Part shown: positions 1-7,640 of the stretch, piece after piece | How the letters are laid out: each line of letters starts with the position of its first letter | Numbering within the stretch: position 1 is the first letter of the stretch | Program-made: the position numbers and the translations under genes | The notes under the pieces: generated by a model | Seen by the model: the letters and a program-made list of their open reading frames with translations, nothing else | What the model was told of the DNA's origin: nothing | Database searches by the model: none | Source of the DNA: Novosphingobium decolorationis | GTDB taxonomy: Bacteria; Pseudomonadota; Alphaproteobacteria; Sphingomonadales; Sphingomonadaceae | Assembly (NCBI RefSeq): GCF_018417475.1 | Contig: NZ_CP054856.1 | Location: 3,937,001-4,001,000, forward strand | Reading direction: 5' to 3' | DNA length: 64,000 nt

Positions 1-969
1 GGCGCGGCTTTCTTCCTCGGCGGAAATGTCGGAATTGGGCTCGATCGCGGTCTGGCCGCGGCTGAAGGGCGCGGGCTGGACCACCATCGGGTCTTCGTCG
101 ACGCGGACGGTGAGCTTGCCATGGCTGATCGCGGCGGGCGCGAGGCGCACGGCGGAATTGATGACGACGGTGCCGGTGCGCGAATTGACGATGACGCGCG
201 CGGGCGTTTCGGCAGGCTGGATCTCGATCATCTCGATCGCGGCCATGACGCTGGCGCGGGTGTTCGATTCGATGGGAAGCGTGAGGGCCAGCGTCACCCC
301 ATCCTCGACCGAGGCGGTGCCGGGCATGCGCTGGTTGATCGCATCGCGCACGCGCGAGGCGGTGAGGAAATCGGCGGCAAAGAGGTTCCAGCGCAGTGTC
401 TGCTGGCTGTCGAAACCGGTTGCGACCGCGCGCTCGACCGAGGCCCCCTCGGCGATGCGGCCCACGGTCGGGATGTTGACCGTCAGCTTGGAGCCGTCGT
501 TGGCCGAGATGCCAAGCCCGCCGACCGCGAGGTTGCCCTGCGCCATCGCGTAGATCTGGCCATCCGCGCCGTAGAGCGGGGTGATGATGAGCGCGCCGCC
601 GCGCAGCGACTTGGCCTTGCCGATGGTGGAGACCGTGACGTCGATGCGCTGGCCGGGCTTGGCAAAGGCGGGAAGGTCGGCGGTGACCATGACGGCCGCC
701 GCGTTCTTGAGGCCGGGCGCGACGCCTGCGGGCAGGGTCAGGCCCATGCGGCCCGAGACGCCCTTCATGGCCTGCGTCAGGTATTCGAGGTTGTCATCGC
801 CGGTGCCCGGAAGACCCACGACGATGCCATAGCCGGTGAGCTGGTTGGAGCGTACGCCCTGGAATTGCCCAAGATCGCGCACGCGTTCGGCGTGGGCGTG
901 GACGGGCGCCAGGTAGACGGTGAGCGCGGCGAAGAGCGCGGCCAGCATCCAGGGAAGATTACGCTGCAT
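1..969 (-). CDS. flgI: Flagellar P-ring protein FlgI (partial, C-terminus off the left edge)
   Basis: FlgI forms the periplasmic P ring, the bushing around the rod in the peptidoglycan layer. The minus-strand reading frame is open to base 1 and gives 323 residues of a family of about 370. After a signal peptide ending near AHA (residue 27) comes ERVRDLGQFQGVRSNQLTGY, the typical mature FlgI start, followed by GIVVGLPGTGD. It is the last visible gene of the flgB operon. The ATG at 969 is preceded by GGGGGG at good Shine-Dalgarno distance. An in-frame ATG at 981 overlaps the flgH stop as TGATG, so coupled initiation there is also possible. It needs FlgA, encoded in this window, for assembly. 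Confidence 0.95.
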   Translation of the reverse strand, partial: MQRNLPWMLAALFAALTVYLAPVHAHAERVRDLGQFQGVRSNQLTGYGIVVGLPGTGDDNLEYLTQAMKGVSGRMGLTLPAGVAPGLKNAAAVMVTADLPAFAKPGQRIDVTVSTIGKAKSLRGGALIITPLYGADGQIYAMAQGNLAVGGLGISANDGSKLTVNIPTVGRIAEGASVERAVATGFDSQQTLRWNLFAADFLTASRVRDAINQRMPGTASVEDGVTLALTLPIESNTRASVMAAIEMIEIQPAETPARVIVNSRTGTVVINSAVRLAPAAISHGKLTVRVDEDPMVVQPAPFSRGQTAIEPNSDISAEEESRA

Positions 970-980
970 CCAGCCCCCCA

Positions 981-1661
981 TCAGAACGGCGAAATCAGGT
1001 TGAAGAAGCGCCCCAGCCAGCCCTGCTTGCTGGCGCGCTGGAGGGCGCCCTTGCCGGAATACTCGACATGGGCATCGGCCACGCGGGTCGAGGCGATGGC
1101 GTTGTCCTGGTCGATGTCGGCCAGGCGCACGATGCCGGAAAACCGGACCCATTCGTCTCCCTGGCTGAGCAGCATCTTCTTTTCTCCCTTGACCAGTGCG
1201 GTGCCATTGGCGCGCACTTCGGCGATGGTGACGGAAATCGTGGAGACGAGACTGCTGGTCTGCGCTGCACTTCCCTGACCATTGAACGACGAGGAGGAGC
1301 TCGCGTTAAGGGCGTTGGGGTTGAGGAAGGAGAGGAGACCGGCGGTGGGCGGGATGATCGAGGCGCCCCCGCTCTTGCCGTTGCTGGACGAAACGGCCTT
1401 GGAGGCGGTGGTGGTCTCGAGAAGGATGATGGTCAGCGGATCGCCCACGCGCGTGGCGCGGTTGCCCTGGTAGAGGGGCGCATAGCCGACCGAGGCGGAG
1501 AAGATGCCGCCCGTGGGCACAGCCCCGGCGCTCGCGGCTTCGACGATCGGCAGCGTGGCCTCGAAACCGGAGGGCTTGGGCTTCTTCTTCGCTTCGGCCT
1601 GAAGCGGAAGGACAAGGGCGAGAAGCGCGAGGGCGAGGGAGATAGTGCGGGACATGATCAC
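981..1661 (-). CDS. flgH: Flagellar L-ring protein FlgH without a lipobox cysteine
   Basis: FlgH builds the outer-membrane L ring around the rod. The 226 residues match the family over the core (PLYQGNRATRVGDPLTI, GEKKMLLSQGDEWVRFSG, the C-terminal GWLGRFFNLISPF). A signal-peptide-like stretch ends near QAEA. Most FlgH proteins are lipoproteins, but this one has no cysteine anywhere, so it cannot be lipidated. The reading frame opens with GTG at 1661, overlapping the flgG stop. ATG at 1655, two codons in, is an equally plausible start. The stop overlaps the possible flgI ATG at 981 as TGATG, indicating translational coupling in the operon. Confidence 0.93.
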   Translation of the reverse strand: MIMSRTISLALALLALVLPLQAEAKKKPKPSGFEATLPIVEAASAGAVPTGGIFSASVGYAPLYQGNRATRVGDPLTIILLETTTASKAVSSSNGKSGGASIIPPTAGLLSFLNPNALNASSSSSFNGQGSAAQTSSLVSTISVTIAEVRANGTALVKGEKKMLLSQGDEWVRFSGIVRLADIDQDNAIASTRVADAHVEYSGKGALQRASKQGWLGRFFNLISPF

Positions 1662-2446
1662 AGCGTCTGGTTGGCGTTGCGCAGCATTTCGTCGACCGCC
1701 GAGATCATCTTGGAATTGATCTCGTAGGCGCGCTGGGTTTCGATCATGTCGACCAGCTCCTCGACGATTTTGACGTTGGAGGCCTCGAGCATGCCCTGGC
1801 GCATCGCGCCGCGCCCTTCGGTTCCTGCGACGCCGATCTGCGCGGGGCCGCTGGCGGCGGTTTCCAGCATGAAGTTGTCCGACATCGCCTGCAGCCCCTG
1901 CGGGTTGGTGAAGCTGGCGATGGTGATCTGGCCGATCTGCGAGGGATCGGCCTGCCCGGCCAGCTGCGCCGACACGGTGCCGTCCTCCGAGACCGAGATC
2001 GTCGTCGCGTTCTCGGGGATCGTCACCGGAGGCTGCACCGCATAGCCCTGCGAGGTGACGAGCAGGCCCTCGGACGAACGGCTGAAATTGCCCGCGCGGG
2101 TATAGGCCAGCTGGCCGCCGGGCAGGGTGATCTGGAAATAGCCATCGCCATCGAGCGCGAGGTCGAGGCTGTTGCCGGTCATCTGGAGCGAACCTTGTGT
2201 CTCCATGCGCGTGGTCGACTGGACGCCCACGCCCGTGCCCAGGTTCAGGCCGATGGCGTAGGTCGTCTCGTTCGAGGAGGCGGCACCGGCCACGCGCGCG
2301 TCCTGGTAGGCCAGCGTCGCGAAGTTGGCGCGGTCGCGCTTGAATGCGGTGGTCGAGACGTTGGCGAGGTTGTTCGCGATCACGCGCATGCGCGTGTCCT
2401 GGGCTTCGAGACCGGTGCGGGCGACCTGGAGGGCGGATGAGGGCAT
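1658..2446 (-). CDS. flgG: Flagellar distal rod protein FlgG
   Basis: FlgG forms the distal rod that passes through the L and P rings. At 262 residues it has normal length. It shows the N-terminal rod/hook signature (RVIANNLANVSTTAFKRD) and the C-terminal helix (EELVDMIETQRAYEINSKM) shared by the axial proteins. It sits between flgF and flgH, 33 bp downstream of flgF. An AGGAAA sequence precedes the ATG. The stop overlaps the flgH start, so the two are probably coupled. Nothing unusual is seen. Confidence 0.96.
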   Translation of the reverse strand: MPSSALQVARTGLEAQDTRMRVIANNLANVSTTAFKRDRANFATLAYQDARVAGAASSNETTYAIGLNLGTGVGVQSTTRMETQGSLQMTGNSLDLALDGDGYFQITLPGGQLAYTRAGNFSRSSEGLLVTSQGYAVQPPVTIPENATTISVSEDGTVSAQLAGQADPSQIGQITIASFTNPQGLQAMSDNFMLETAASGPAQIGVAGTEGRGAMRQGMLEASNVKIVEELVDMIETQRAYEINSKMISAVDEMLRNANQTL

Positions 2447-2479
2447 GGGACGTTTCCTGTGGAGACGGTGAGGGGGCTA

Positions 2480-3247
2480 TCAGTCGAGGCGCATCAGCCG
2501 CGTGCCGCCTTCGTCGAGCTGGCGGGCGGTTTCGATGAGCTTGGTGCGAAGGTCGAAGAGGCGCTGCGCCGAGATCATCTCGACCAGCACTTCGGAGGCG
2601 TTGACGTTGGACTGCTCCAGCGACTGCGGGATCAGGCGCGCGTTCGCGTCCACCGGCAGCACGCCGAACTCGGTCGGGCTGCCGGGGATGCCGTCACCCG
2701 GAACGCGGAACTGGCCAGCGAGCGTCTTGGTGATGGTCGAGCCGGTGGTGGAGACCAGCTTCATCACGTCGAGCCGGGCCGGCGGCGCTTCGGGCACGGC
2801 CGGATCGGCCATCAGCAGCGCGCCGTCCGGGCCGATCGTGATGCGCGCACCGGGGGGCAGGGTGATCGGGCCGTTCTGGCCGATCACCGGCAGCCCGTCG
2901 CCATTCTGGAGGACGCCCGTCACGGTGACCGAGAGATCGCCGCGGCGGGTATAGGCCTCGCCCCCGTCGTCGGCCTGGACGGCCAGCATGGTGTCGCCCG
3001 AAAGCGCCACGTCGAGCGGGTTGCCGGTGTTCACCACCGCGCCGTCCTTCATCATCGCGCCCTTGACGTCGGCGCTCGACATGGCGCGCACCTGGAGCTG
3101 CGGGCCTTCGAGCGTCATGGGCGTGGCGTTGAGAACCTCGGCCTTGAAGCCGATGGTCTGGGCGTTGGCCATGTTCGAGGCGATCACGCGTTCGCGTGTC
3201 ATCGAATTGGCCATGCCCGAAAGCGCGGTGTAGATCAGGCGATCCAT
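2480..3247 (-). CDS. flgF: Flagellar proximal rod protein FlgF
   Basis: FlgF is a proximal rod component. The 255 residues start with MDRLIYTALSGM and carry the axial-protein motif VIASNMANAQTIGFKAE. The C-terminal helix reads SEVLVEMISAQRLFDLRTKL. Length is normal for the family (about 250). It lies between flgE and flgG in the order flgE-flgF-flgG, with 25-33 bp spacers and no promoter visible between them, so it is read from the flgB promoter. FlgF and FlgG are related; position in the operon and the divergent central region support FlgF here. Confidence 0.93.
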   Translation of the reverse strand: MDRLIYTALSGMANSMTRERVIASNMANAQTIGFKAEVLNATPMTLEGPQLQVRAMSSADVKGAMMKDGAVVNTGNPLDVALSGDTMLAVQADDGGEAYTRRGDLSVTVTGVLQNGDGLPVIGQNGPITLPPGARITIGPDGALLMADPAVPEAPPARLDVMKLVSTTGSTITKTLAGQFRVPGDGIPGSPTEFGVLPVDANARLIPQSLEQSNVNASEVLVEMISAQRLFDLRTKLIETARQLDEGGTRLMRLD

Positions 3248-3272
3248 GAGTCAGGTCCGCTCCGTGCGCCGA

Positions 3273-4088
3273 TCAGGTGCGCAGGTTGATGATGGTCTGC
3301 GAGAGCTGCGTGGCGGTATCCACGGCCTTGGCGTTGGCCTGGAAGTTGCGCTGCGCGGTGATCAGCGAGACCAGTTCTTCGGCAATCTCGACGTTGGAGC
3401 GTTCGAGCGATCCGGCCATGAGCGAACCGTAGAGGCCCGAGCCCGGCTGACCGTAGCTCGCGGCGCCCGAAATGCCGGTCGCCGTCCAGCTGGCGTTGCC
3501 TTCCTGGCGCAGGCCCTGGGGCGAGATGAAGTTGGCGAGCGCGAGCACGCCCACGGTTTCGTTCGAGCCATCGGCGTACGTGGCGACGACCGAGCCGTCG
3601 GACATGATGGTCACCCCGGCGAAGTCCTCGCCCGCGGTGTTCTGCGCCGGGATCTGCGCGTCCTGAAGCGTGGTCAGCGAAGTGATCGCGCCCGAGGCAT
3701 CGACCGGAAAGACCTGAAGGCGCATGTTCTGGGCGTTGCGGATGTAGCCGTTGCCATCGACCGAGAACGAGCCGGCACGGGTATACGCGGTCTCGCCCGA
3801 GAGCGGGGAGACGACGGTGTAGAAGCCTTCACCGTTGACCGCGACGTCGAGCGCCGAGCCGGTCTGCTCGATGGGGCCGAGCGAGAACTCCTGCATGATC
3901 GCGCTGACCCGCGCGCCGATACCGGTGGTGAGCGAGGGATCGGTCAGGATCGAGGAGGAGACGATGTCGGCAAAGGCCGTATCGCTCTTCTTGAAGCCGG
4001 TGGTCTCGGCGTTGGCGATGTTGTGCGCGATGACGTTGAGGTCGGTCTGCGCGTTCTTGAGGCCGGTCAGCGAGGTGTAATAGGACAT
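3273..4088 (-). CDS. flgE: Flagellar hook protein FlgE, compact form
   Basis: FlgE polymerises into the hook, the universal joint between rod and filament. The N-terminus has the FlgE signature (MSYYTSLTGLKNAQTDLNVI, then AHNIANAETTGFKK), and the C-terminus ends in the conserved helix (EELVSLITAQRNFQANAKAV). The protein is only 271 residues, against about 400 in enteric bacteria, so much of the surface-exposed D2 region must be missing or reduced. No frameshift is seen and both ends are intact. The neighbouring hook-cap gene flgD is also short, suggesting a genuinely minimal hook. Confidence 0.9.
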   Translation of the reverse strand: MSYYTSLTGLKNAQTDLNVIAHNIANAETTGFKKSDTAFADIVSSSILTDPSLTTGIGARVSAIMQEFSLGPIEQTGSALDVAVNGEGFYTVVSPLSGETAYTRAGSFSVDGNGYIRNAQNMRLQVFPVDASGAITSLTTLQDAQIPAQNTAGEDFAGVTIMSDGSVVATYADGSNETVGVLALANFISPQGLRQEGNASWTATGISGAASYGQPGSGLYGSLMAGSLERSNVEIAEELVSLITAQRNFQANAKAVDTATQLSQTIINLRT

Positions 4089-4113
4089 CGGGCGTGACTT
4101 TCGTTGCGCGCGC

Positions 4114-4482
4114 TCAGGCAGCGGGGGTGGTGGGAGAAGCGGTGTTGGCGTTGGCCGCGTTCAGGGCCTCGACCTGGGTGGCAAGCGCGGCGACGGCGCG
4201 CTGGGTGGCAAGGCCGGTCTGGTTGAGCGTCTCCATCTGCGTGGAAATGCGGGACAGCGTGTCGCCCATCTCGGTCGTCCCCGCGAGCGAGGAGAACTGC
4301 GCCATCTGGGCGAGCATGGCGGTCTGGTCCATCGGCTCGAAGGGATCCTGCTGCTGGAGCTGGGTCATCATCAGCTTGAGGAAATCGGCCTGGCCCAGAT
4401 CGCCGAGCGAATTGCGCGGTGTATCGCTGGTCGTTGTGGTCGGCGTTGTCGGCAGGCCGGTGGTGATCGAGGTGACGGTCAT
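4114..4482 (-). CDS. flgD: Short flagellar hook-capping protein FlgD
   Basis: FlgD caps the growing hook and is needed for FlgE polymerisation. The conserved N-terminal motif is present (QADFLKLMMTQLQQQDPFEP, followed by MD and a QFSSLAG stretch). The protein ends at 122 residues after a Thr/Ala-rich tail. It therefore lacks the C-terminal tudor/Fn3-like part of the ~230-residue enteric protein. Short FlgD proteins are known in alphaproteobacteria. The start ATG at 4482 overlaps the flgC stop as ATGA. Confidence 0.93.
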   Translation of the reverse strand: MTVTSITTGLPTTPTTTTSDTPRNSLGDLGQADFLKLMMTQLQQQDPFEPMDQTAMLAQMAQFSSLAGTTEMGDTLSRISTQMETLNQTGLATQRAVAALATQVEALNAANANTASPTTPAA

Positions 4483-4886
4483 TTGAGCCTCATCGTTTCG
4501 AGCATGAGCTGCTTGGCGGTGGAGAGGGCCTCGAGCAGGTTCTGGTACTGGCGCGAGGCTTCGAGCATCTCGACCATCTCCGCGTTCTCATCGACGGGGG
4601 CGGCCCAGACATCGCCGTTGGCATCGGCCAGCGGGTGCTCGGGGGTGTGCTGGCGCAGCGCGGCGGCGTTCTCGCGCACCACGCCGCGCACATCGACCGA
4701 GGCGAGGCCGCTTGCGGCATCCAGGTCGGCGGCGAAGACGGGACGGATCGGCTTGTAGGCTTCCCCCTCGCTGGCCGAGACGGTGCCCGCGTTGGCAAGG
4801 TTCGAGGCCGCCGCGTTCATCCGCACCATCTGCGCGGACATGCCGCGCTGGGCGAGGGTGAAGAGCGTCATGGGCGAATTGGCCAT
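4479..4886 (-). CDS. flgC: Flagellar proximal rod protein FlgC
   Basis: FlgC is one of the proximal rod subunits. From the ATG at 4886 the product is 135 residues, the usual length. It starts MANSPMTLFTLAQRGMSAQM with the axial motif NAAASNLANAGTV, and ends in the family helix ASRQYQNLLEALSTAKQLML. The reading frame extends upstream, but that part overlaps flgB and has no flagellar similarity, so the ATG at 4886, two bases after the flgB stop, is chosen. The stop overlaps the flgD start (ATGA). Confidence 0.95.
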   Translation of the reverse strand: MANSPMTLFTLAQRGMSAQMVRMNAAASNLANAGTVSASEGEAYKPIRPVFAADLDAASGLASVDVRGVVRENAAALRQHTPEHPLADANGDVWAAPVDENAEMVEMLEASRQYQNLLEALSTAKQLMLETMRLK

Positions 4887-4888
4887 GG

Positions 4889-5236
4889 TCAGTCGCCCCG
4901 CAGCGCGCGCTTGAGGGTGTCCACCCGGCCGCGGATGAATTCGAGCGTGGTCGAATAGCCGACCGCGTTCTCGGAAAAGGCGAGCTGTTCGTTGGGCAGC
5001 TCCACCGTGTTGCCGTCGAGCGCGGGCATCACCGGGACGCGGTAGCGCGTGGCGTGCTCGGCCGCGGTTTCGAGCGCGGTGCCGTTCTGCGCGGCGCCGA
5101 GGGCCGCTGTAAAGTCGATGTCCTTGGCCTTGTAGCCCGGCGTCGCGGCGTTCGCGATGTTCGAGGCAATGAGGCCCATGCGCTGCGAGCGCAGTTCCAG
5201 GGCCTTGCCGTGAATGCCGAAGAGGTCCTGCGGCAT
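4889..5236 (-). CDS. flgB: Flagellar proximal rod protein FlgB
   Basis: FlgB is the first proximal rod protein and the first gene of this leftward operon. From ATG 5236 it is 115 residues, somewhat shorter than the usual 130-138. The axial-protein motif is clear (GLIASNIANAATPGYKAKDI). AAGGAG sits six bases before the ATG, which decides the start over the longer open frame running to 5434. A near-perfect sigma-54 promoter lies about 80 bp upstream at 5318-5332. Confidence 0.94.
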   Translation of the reverse strand: MPQDLFGIHGKALELRSQRMGLIASNIANAATPGYKAKDIDFTAALGAAQNGTALETAAEHATRYRVPVMPALDGNTVELPNEQLAFSENAVGYSTTLEFIRGRVDTLKRALRGD

Positions 5237-5317
5237 GATCGCTCCTTCGTGTGCCGGCCAGGTAGGGGCCGGGGTGGTCCTTGCCGCAGGGAAACGCGGC
5301 GGTTCGGTCCGGTATTC

Positions 5318-5332
5318 GCAAGGCATGTGCCA
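5318..5332 (-). promoter_or_regulatory. Sigma-54 promoter of the flgB operon
   Basis: On the minus strand the sequence is TGGCAC-ATGCC-TTGC. This matches the -24/-12 consensus TGGCAC-N5-TTGC at every position. Transcription would start near 5306, giving a leader of about 70 bases before flgB. Sigma-54 control of rod/hook operons is well known in Caulobacter and other bacteria. That this promoter is used is inference. Confidence 0.85.
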
Positions 5333-5394
5333 AATGCGCGAGGCGCGCGATTTCGGGCCTTTACGGGCGTTGCGGACCGCGTGAGGCCCATGCG

Positions 5395-5410
5395 CGGCAA
5401 GGCTTTGCCG
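5395..5410. promoter_or_regulatory. Candidate enhancer-binding dyad upstream of the flgB promoter
   Basis: A perfect dyad CGGCAA-GGCT-TTGCCG lies 63 bp upstream of the -24 box of the flgB sigma-54 promoter. Two further GGCAA copies follow within 35 bp (near 5417 and 5431). Sigma-54 promoters need an AAA+ activator bound upstream, so this is a plausible site for a FlbD/FleQ-type activator. The site also faces the divergent stator genes. No protein is assigned; the role is inference from position. Confidence 0.4.
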
Positions 5411-5501
5411 GAAGGGCGGCAAATGCAGGGGCAAGCCTGAAAAAGACCGGCGCGCGCCGTTCTTGGCTGAAGAGACCCGTCGTCAAAGGACAGCCCGGCC
5501 C

Positions 5502-6179
5502 GTGATCAATCCCGAAAATCTCGTCGATGCGACGTCCGCGCTGATTGTGGGCGGGGGCACGCTGCTTGCGACTTTGCTGCGCTGCGGGTTCACCGACAGC
5601 GGGGCGGCCTGTGCCGCGCTGCGCCGCCTCGTGCGAAAGCGCTTCGACGCGGCGAGCTTCAAGGCCGAGCTGGCCGTTCACGTTCAGGATATGCGCCAGG
5701 ACGGCGTGATCCGCACCGAACCGCACTTGTCCGGTGATGCCGAGTTCGACGAGGCGACCGGCGCTCTGATCGGCTCGCGGTCGGTGGCCTCGCTCCACGC
5801 CGCGCACATCGCGCACAAGCGCCGCCGCGCGGCGCGGTCGATGCGCGCGGTGCGCACGCTCAACCAGGCCGCCGACCTTTCGCCCGTGCTGGGGCTGGCC
5901 GGCACGCTGATCTCGCTCAGCCAGCTTCCGGCGGGCAGCGGGCAGGACGGCAACTTCACCAGCGCGATCGCCATGGCCGTGCTGACGACGCTCTATGGCC
6001 TGCTTCTGGGGAACATGGTCTTTGCCCCGCTCGCGCGCGCGGTTGCGCGGCGCGCCTCGGAGGAGGAGCAGGCCCGCCAGGAGGTGCTCGACTGGTTGGA
6101 GAGCCAGGTTGGCGTCGCCCTGCCGCGCCATGCCGATGAGGCGCATGTGCCTGCGAACGGACAGGGGCGGCGCAAGTGA
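5502..6179 (+). CDS. MotA/TolQ/ExbB-type proton-channel protein in the flagellar cluster
   Basis: This is the channel subunit of a proton-driven stator pair. From GTG 5502 (AAAGGA upstream) it is 225 residues; a TTG at 5463 is a possible earlier start. Hydrophobic segments lie near the N-terminus (ALIVGGGTLLATLL) and in the C-terminal half. The latter carry the family pattern LSPVLGLAGTLISLSQLP and TTLYGLLLGNMVFAPLA, with the conserved prolines and the YG...N...P arrangement of MotA/ExbB. The stop overlaps the next gene (GTGA), whose product has the matching Asp-bearing helix. Divergent from flgB and next to flgA, it is probably a flagellar motor stator, though a TolQ-like role is not excluded. 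Confidence 0.75.
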   Translation: MINPENLVDATSALIVGGGTLLATLLRCGFTDSGAACAALRRLVRKRFDAASFKAELAVHVQDMRQDGVIRTEPHLSGDAEFDEATGALIGSRSVASLHAAHIAHKRRRAARSMRAVRTLNQAADLSPVLGLAGTLISLSQLPAGSGQDGNFTSAIAMAVLTTLYGLLLGNMVFAPLARAVARRASEEEQARQEVLDWLESQVGVALPRHADEAHVPANGQGRRK

Positions 6180-6610
6180 GCGGGCGCGCCACGGTCAGTT
6201 GGCAGACCTCGCTGGCCGATCTCTCGCTGATCCTCTTCATGGTCACCGCCGCCGCGGTCAGTACGGCGCCTTCGCCCAAGCAGGGCGGCAAGGCACCGGC
6301 GGCTATGCGGCAAGAGATTGCCGGTCGTTCGCAGCGGGCCGAGCCGCTTTCGGTCTACATCGCGCTTCCCGATGCGCCGCCCTTGGCGCAGTGGCTGACC
6401 CAGCAGGCACCCGACCCGCGCCAGCAGCTGACCATCACCGCGCCTTACGAGGCCGCGCGGGTGCAGAGCCGGGCCGCGGCGCTCGAAGCCGCGCTGGCGC
6501 TGGCGGGCGAGGCGCGCGAGGCAGGGCTGGCCGCCCGTATCGTGCTGGAGCCGGGGCAGGGGGTGATCCGGGCGGAGCTCGCTTTCGATGCCGCCGGGTT
6601 GCCGCGCTGA
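6176..6610 (+). CDS. Minimal MotB/ExbD-like stator protein lacking a peptidoglycan-binding domain
   Basis: The 144-residue protein has one N-terminal membrane helix, WQTSLADLSLILFMVTAAAV. It resembles MotB's helix, in which the ion-carrying Asp lies in an A-D-F/L context; here the Asp is residue 15. MotB normally has about 300 residues with a C-terminal OmpA-like domain that anchors the stator to peptidoglycan. Here the rest is an unassigned ~100-residue region with no OmpA motif, closer in size to ExbD. The GTG start overlaps the upstream channel gene's stop, so the two are coupled. Either a second MotB supplies anchoring or this stator is anchored differently. Confidence 0.65.
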   Translation: MSGRATVSWQTSLADLSLILFMVTAAAVSTAPSPKQGGKAPAAMRQEIAGRSQRAEPLSVYIALPDAPPLAQWLTQQAPDPRQQLTITAPYEAARVQSRAAALEAALALAGEAREAGLAARIVLEPGQGVIRAELAFDAAGLPR

Positions 6611-6632
6611 AGGCGGCGTTGGTGGCGGCATC

Positions 6633-6647
6633 TGGCATGAAGATTGC
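6633..6647 (+). promoter_or_regulatory. Sigma-54 promoter of flgA
   Basis: TGGCAT-GAAGA-TTGC matches the sigma-54 consensus TGGCAC-N5-TTGC with one change. It lies 22 bp after the stator operon and 49 bp before the flgA start. The predicted start of transcription is near 6659. A TTGCCG half-site like that in the flgB control region lies just upstream at 6599-6604. Confidence 0.8.
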
Positions 6648-6695
6648 TGACTGGGCGGGACGAAATGTCCGTTCGCAAGGAAACACGTCCCGCGC

Positions 6696-7199
6696 ATGAG
6701 CTTGAGTACGATCCTGATGGCGCTGGCCGCCGGAGGCGCTACCTACGCCGATCTCGACGCGATCGACCGGCAGGTCGCGGCCTTCACCGGCGCGCCCGTG
6801 GGCGCGGTCGGGGGGGCGATCACGCCGCTCGACCGGCGCCTGCGCCTCCAGCGTTGCCAGAGCAGCCTTGCGCTGTCCTGGCGCGGCCCTTCCAAGGACA
6901 GTGTCGTCGTCCAGTGCGCCGATGTCGGGGGCTGGCGTCTCTTCGTCCCCGTACGCAGTGCGCCGCCGCCCGCCTTCCAGCCGCCCGTGCGTGAGCCCGA
7001 CGCGATCAATCGCGGGGATGCCCTCAGCATCGCCGTGACGGGGCAGGGCTTTACTGTCTCACAGCCGGGAGAGGCCTTGGAATCGGGTCCTGTCGGCGCG
7101 TGGATCCGGGTCCGCCTGGCCACCGGGCAACGGGGGCGGGGCGAGGAAATGCGCGCGCGGATCGTGCGGCCGGGTCTCGTCAGTGTGCCTCTGCCGTGA
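6696..7199 (+). CDS. flgA: Flagellar P-ring assembly chaperone FlgA
   Basis: FlgA is a periplasmic chaperone that binds FlgI and allows P-ring formation. The 167 residues begin with a weak signal peptide (to about residue 18). They end with a FlgA/SAF-type domain in which RRLRLQRC, INRGDALSIAV and GAWIRVRLATGQRGRGEEM are recognisable. The protein is shorter than E. coli FlgA (219), as is common in alphaproteobacteria. It has its own sigma-54 promoter. A weak AAGGAA lies 13 bases before the ATG. Confidence 0.88.
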   Translation: MSLSTILMALAAGGATYADLDAIDRQVAAFTGAPVGAVGGAITPLDRRLRLQRCQSSLALSWRGPSKDSVVVQCADVGGWRLFVPVRSAPPPAFQPPVREPDAINRGDALSIAVTGQGFTVSQPGEALESGPVGAWIRVRLATGQRGRGEEMRARIVRPGLVSVPLP

Positions 7200-7324
7200 T
7201 CGCATCGGGATTTGGCTTTGAAAGCAAACGATAACGCAAGGTTTTGATCGTTGCTCTGAGGTGGCCCTTAAAGCCGGATCGAAACCGCCGTTCTGAGCAG
7301 CAGACTATTTGAAGGAGCGGTACA

Positions 7325-7639
7325 ATGCCACCTATCGAAGTGGGACCTGCGCAGTCGATCGGATCGATCCCGTCGCGTCCGGCCCGCCCGTCGGGCGGTG
7401 AAGAACTTGCAGCGGTCGCCTCGTCGGCCCCGGCCTCGGCCCGGCCCGAGGCGAACCCGGCCCCGAGCCAGCCTGCCGTGGAAACTTCGGCGGCGCTCGA
7501 TCCCGGTGCTGCGCCGGTCGACACCGACCGCGTCTCGCAGATTCGCAAGGCCGTGGAAGCCGGCACCTACCCCCTCGTTCCGGCCCAGATCGCCGACGCC
7601 ATGATCGCGGCGGGCGTCATGCTGCGGACACCCAAGTAA
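7325..7639 (+). CDS. flgM: Anti-sigma-28 factor FlgM
   Basis: FlgM holds sigma-28 (FliA) inactive until the hook is complete and FlgM is exported. The 104 residues have a low-complexity Pro/Ala-rich N-terminal half. The FlgM binding region is DTDRVSQIRKAVEAGTYPLV, followed by AQIADAMIAA. GAAGGAG precedes the ATG at good distance. The 125-bp upstream spacer has no convincing sigma-54 site, so the gene may be read from the flgA promoter or a degenerate sigma-28 site. flgN follows after one base. Confidence 0.92.
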   Translation: MPPIEVGPAQSIGSIPSRPARPSGGEELAAVASSAPASARPEANPAPSQPAVETSAALDPGAAPVDTDRVSQIRKAVEAGTYPLVPAQIADAMIAAGVMLRTPK

Positions 7640-7640
7640 C

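Noticed and set aside
121-4097. Long rightward reading frames opposite the flagellar genes
   Set aside because: They are antisense shadows of flgI-flgE caused by high GC; the minus strand encodes recognisable proteins throughout.
7269-7294. Sigma-28-like site (TAAA-N14-GCCGTTCT) upstream of flgM
   Set aside because: Spacing is one short and the -10 half matches GCCGATAA only in the first four bases, so it is not better than chance in this GC-rich sequence.
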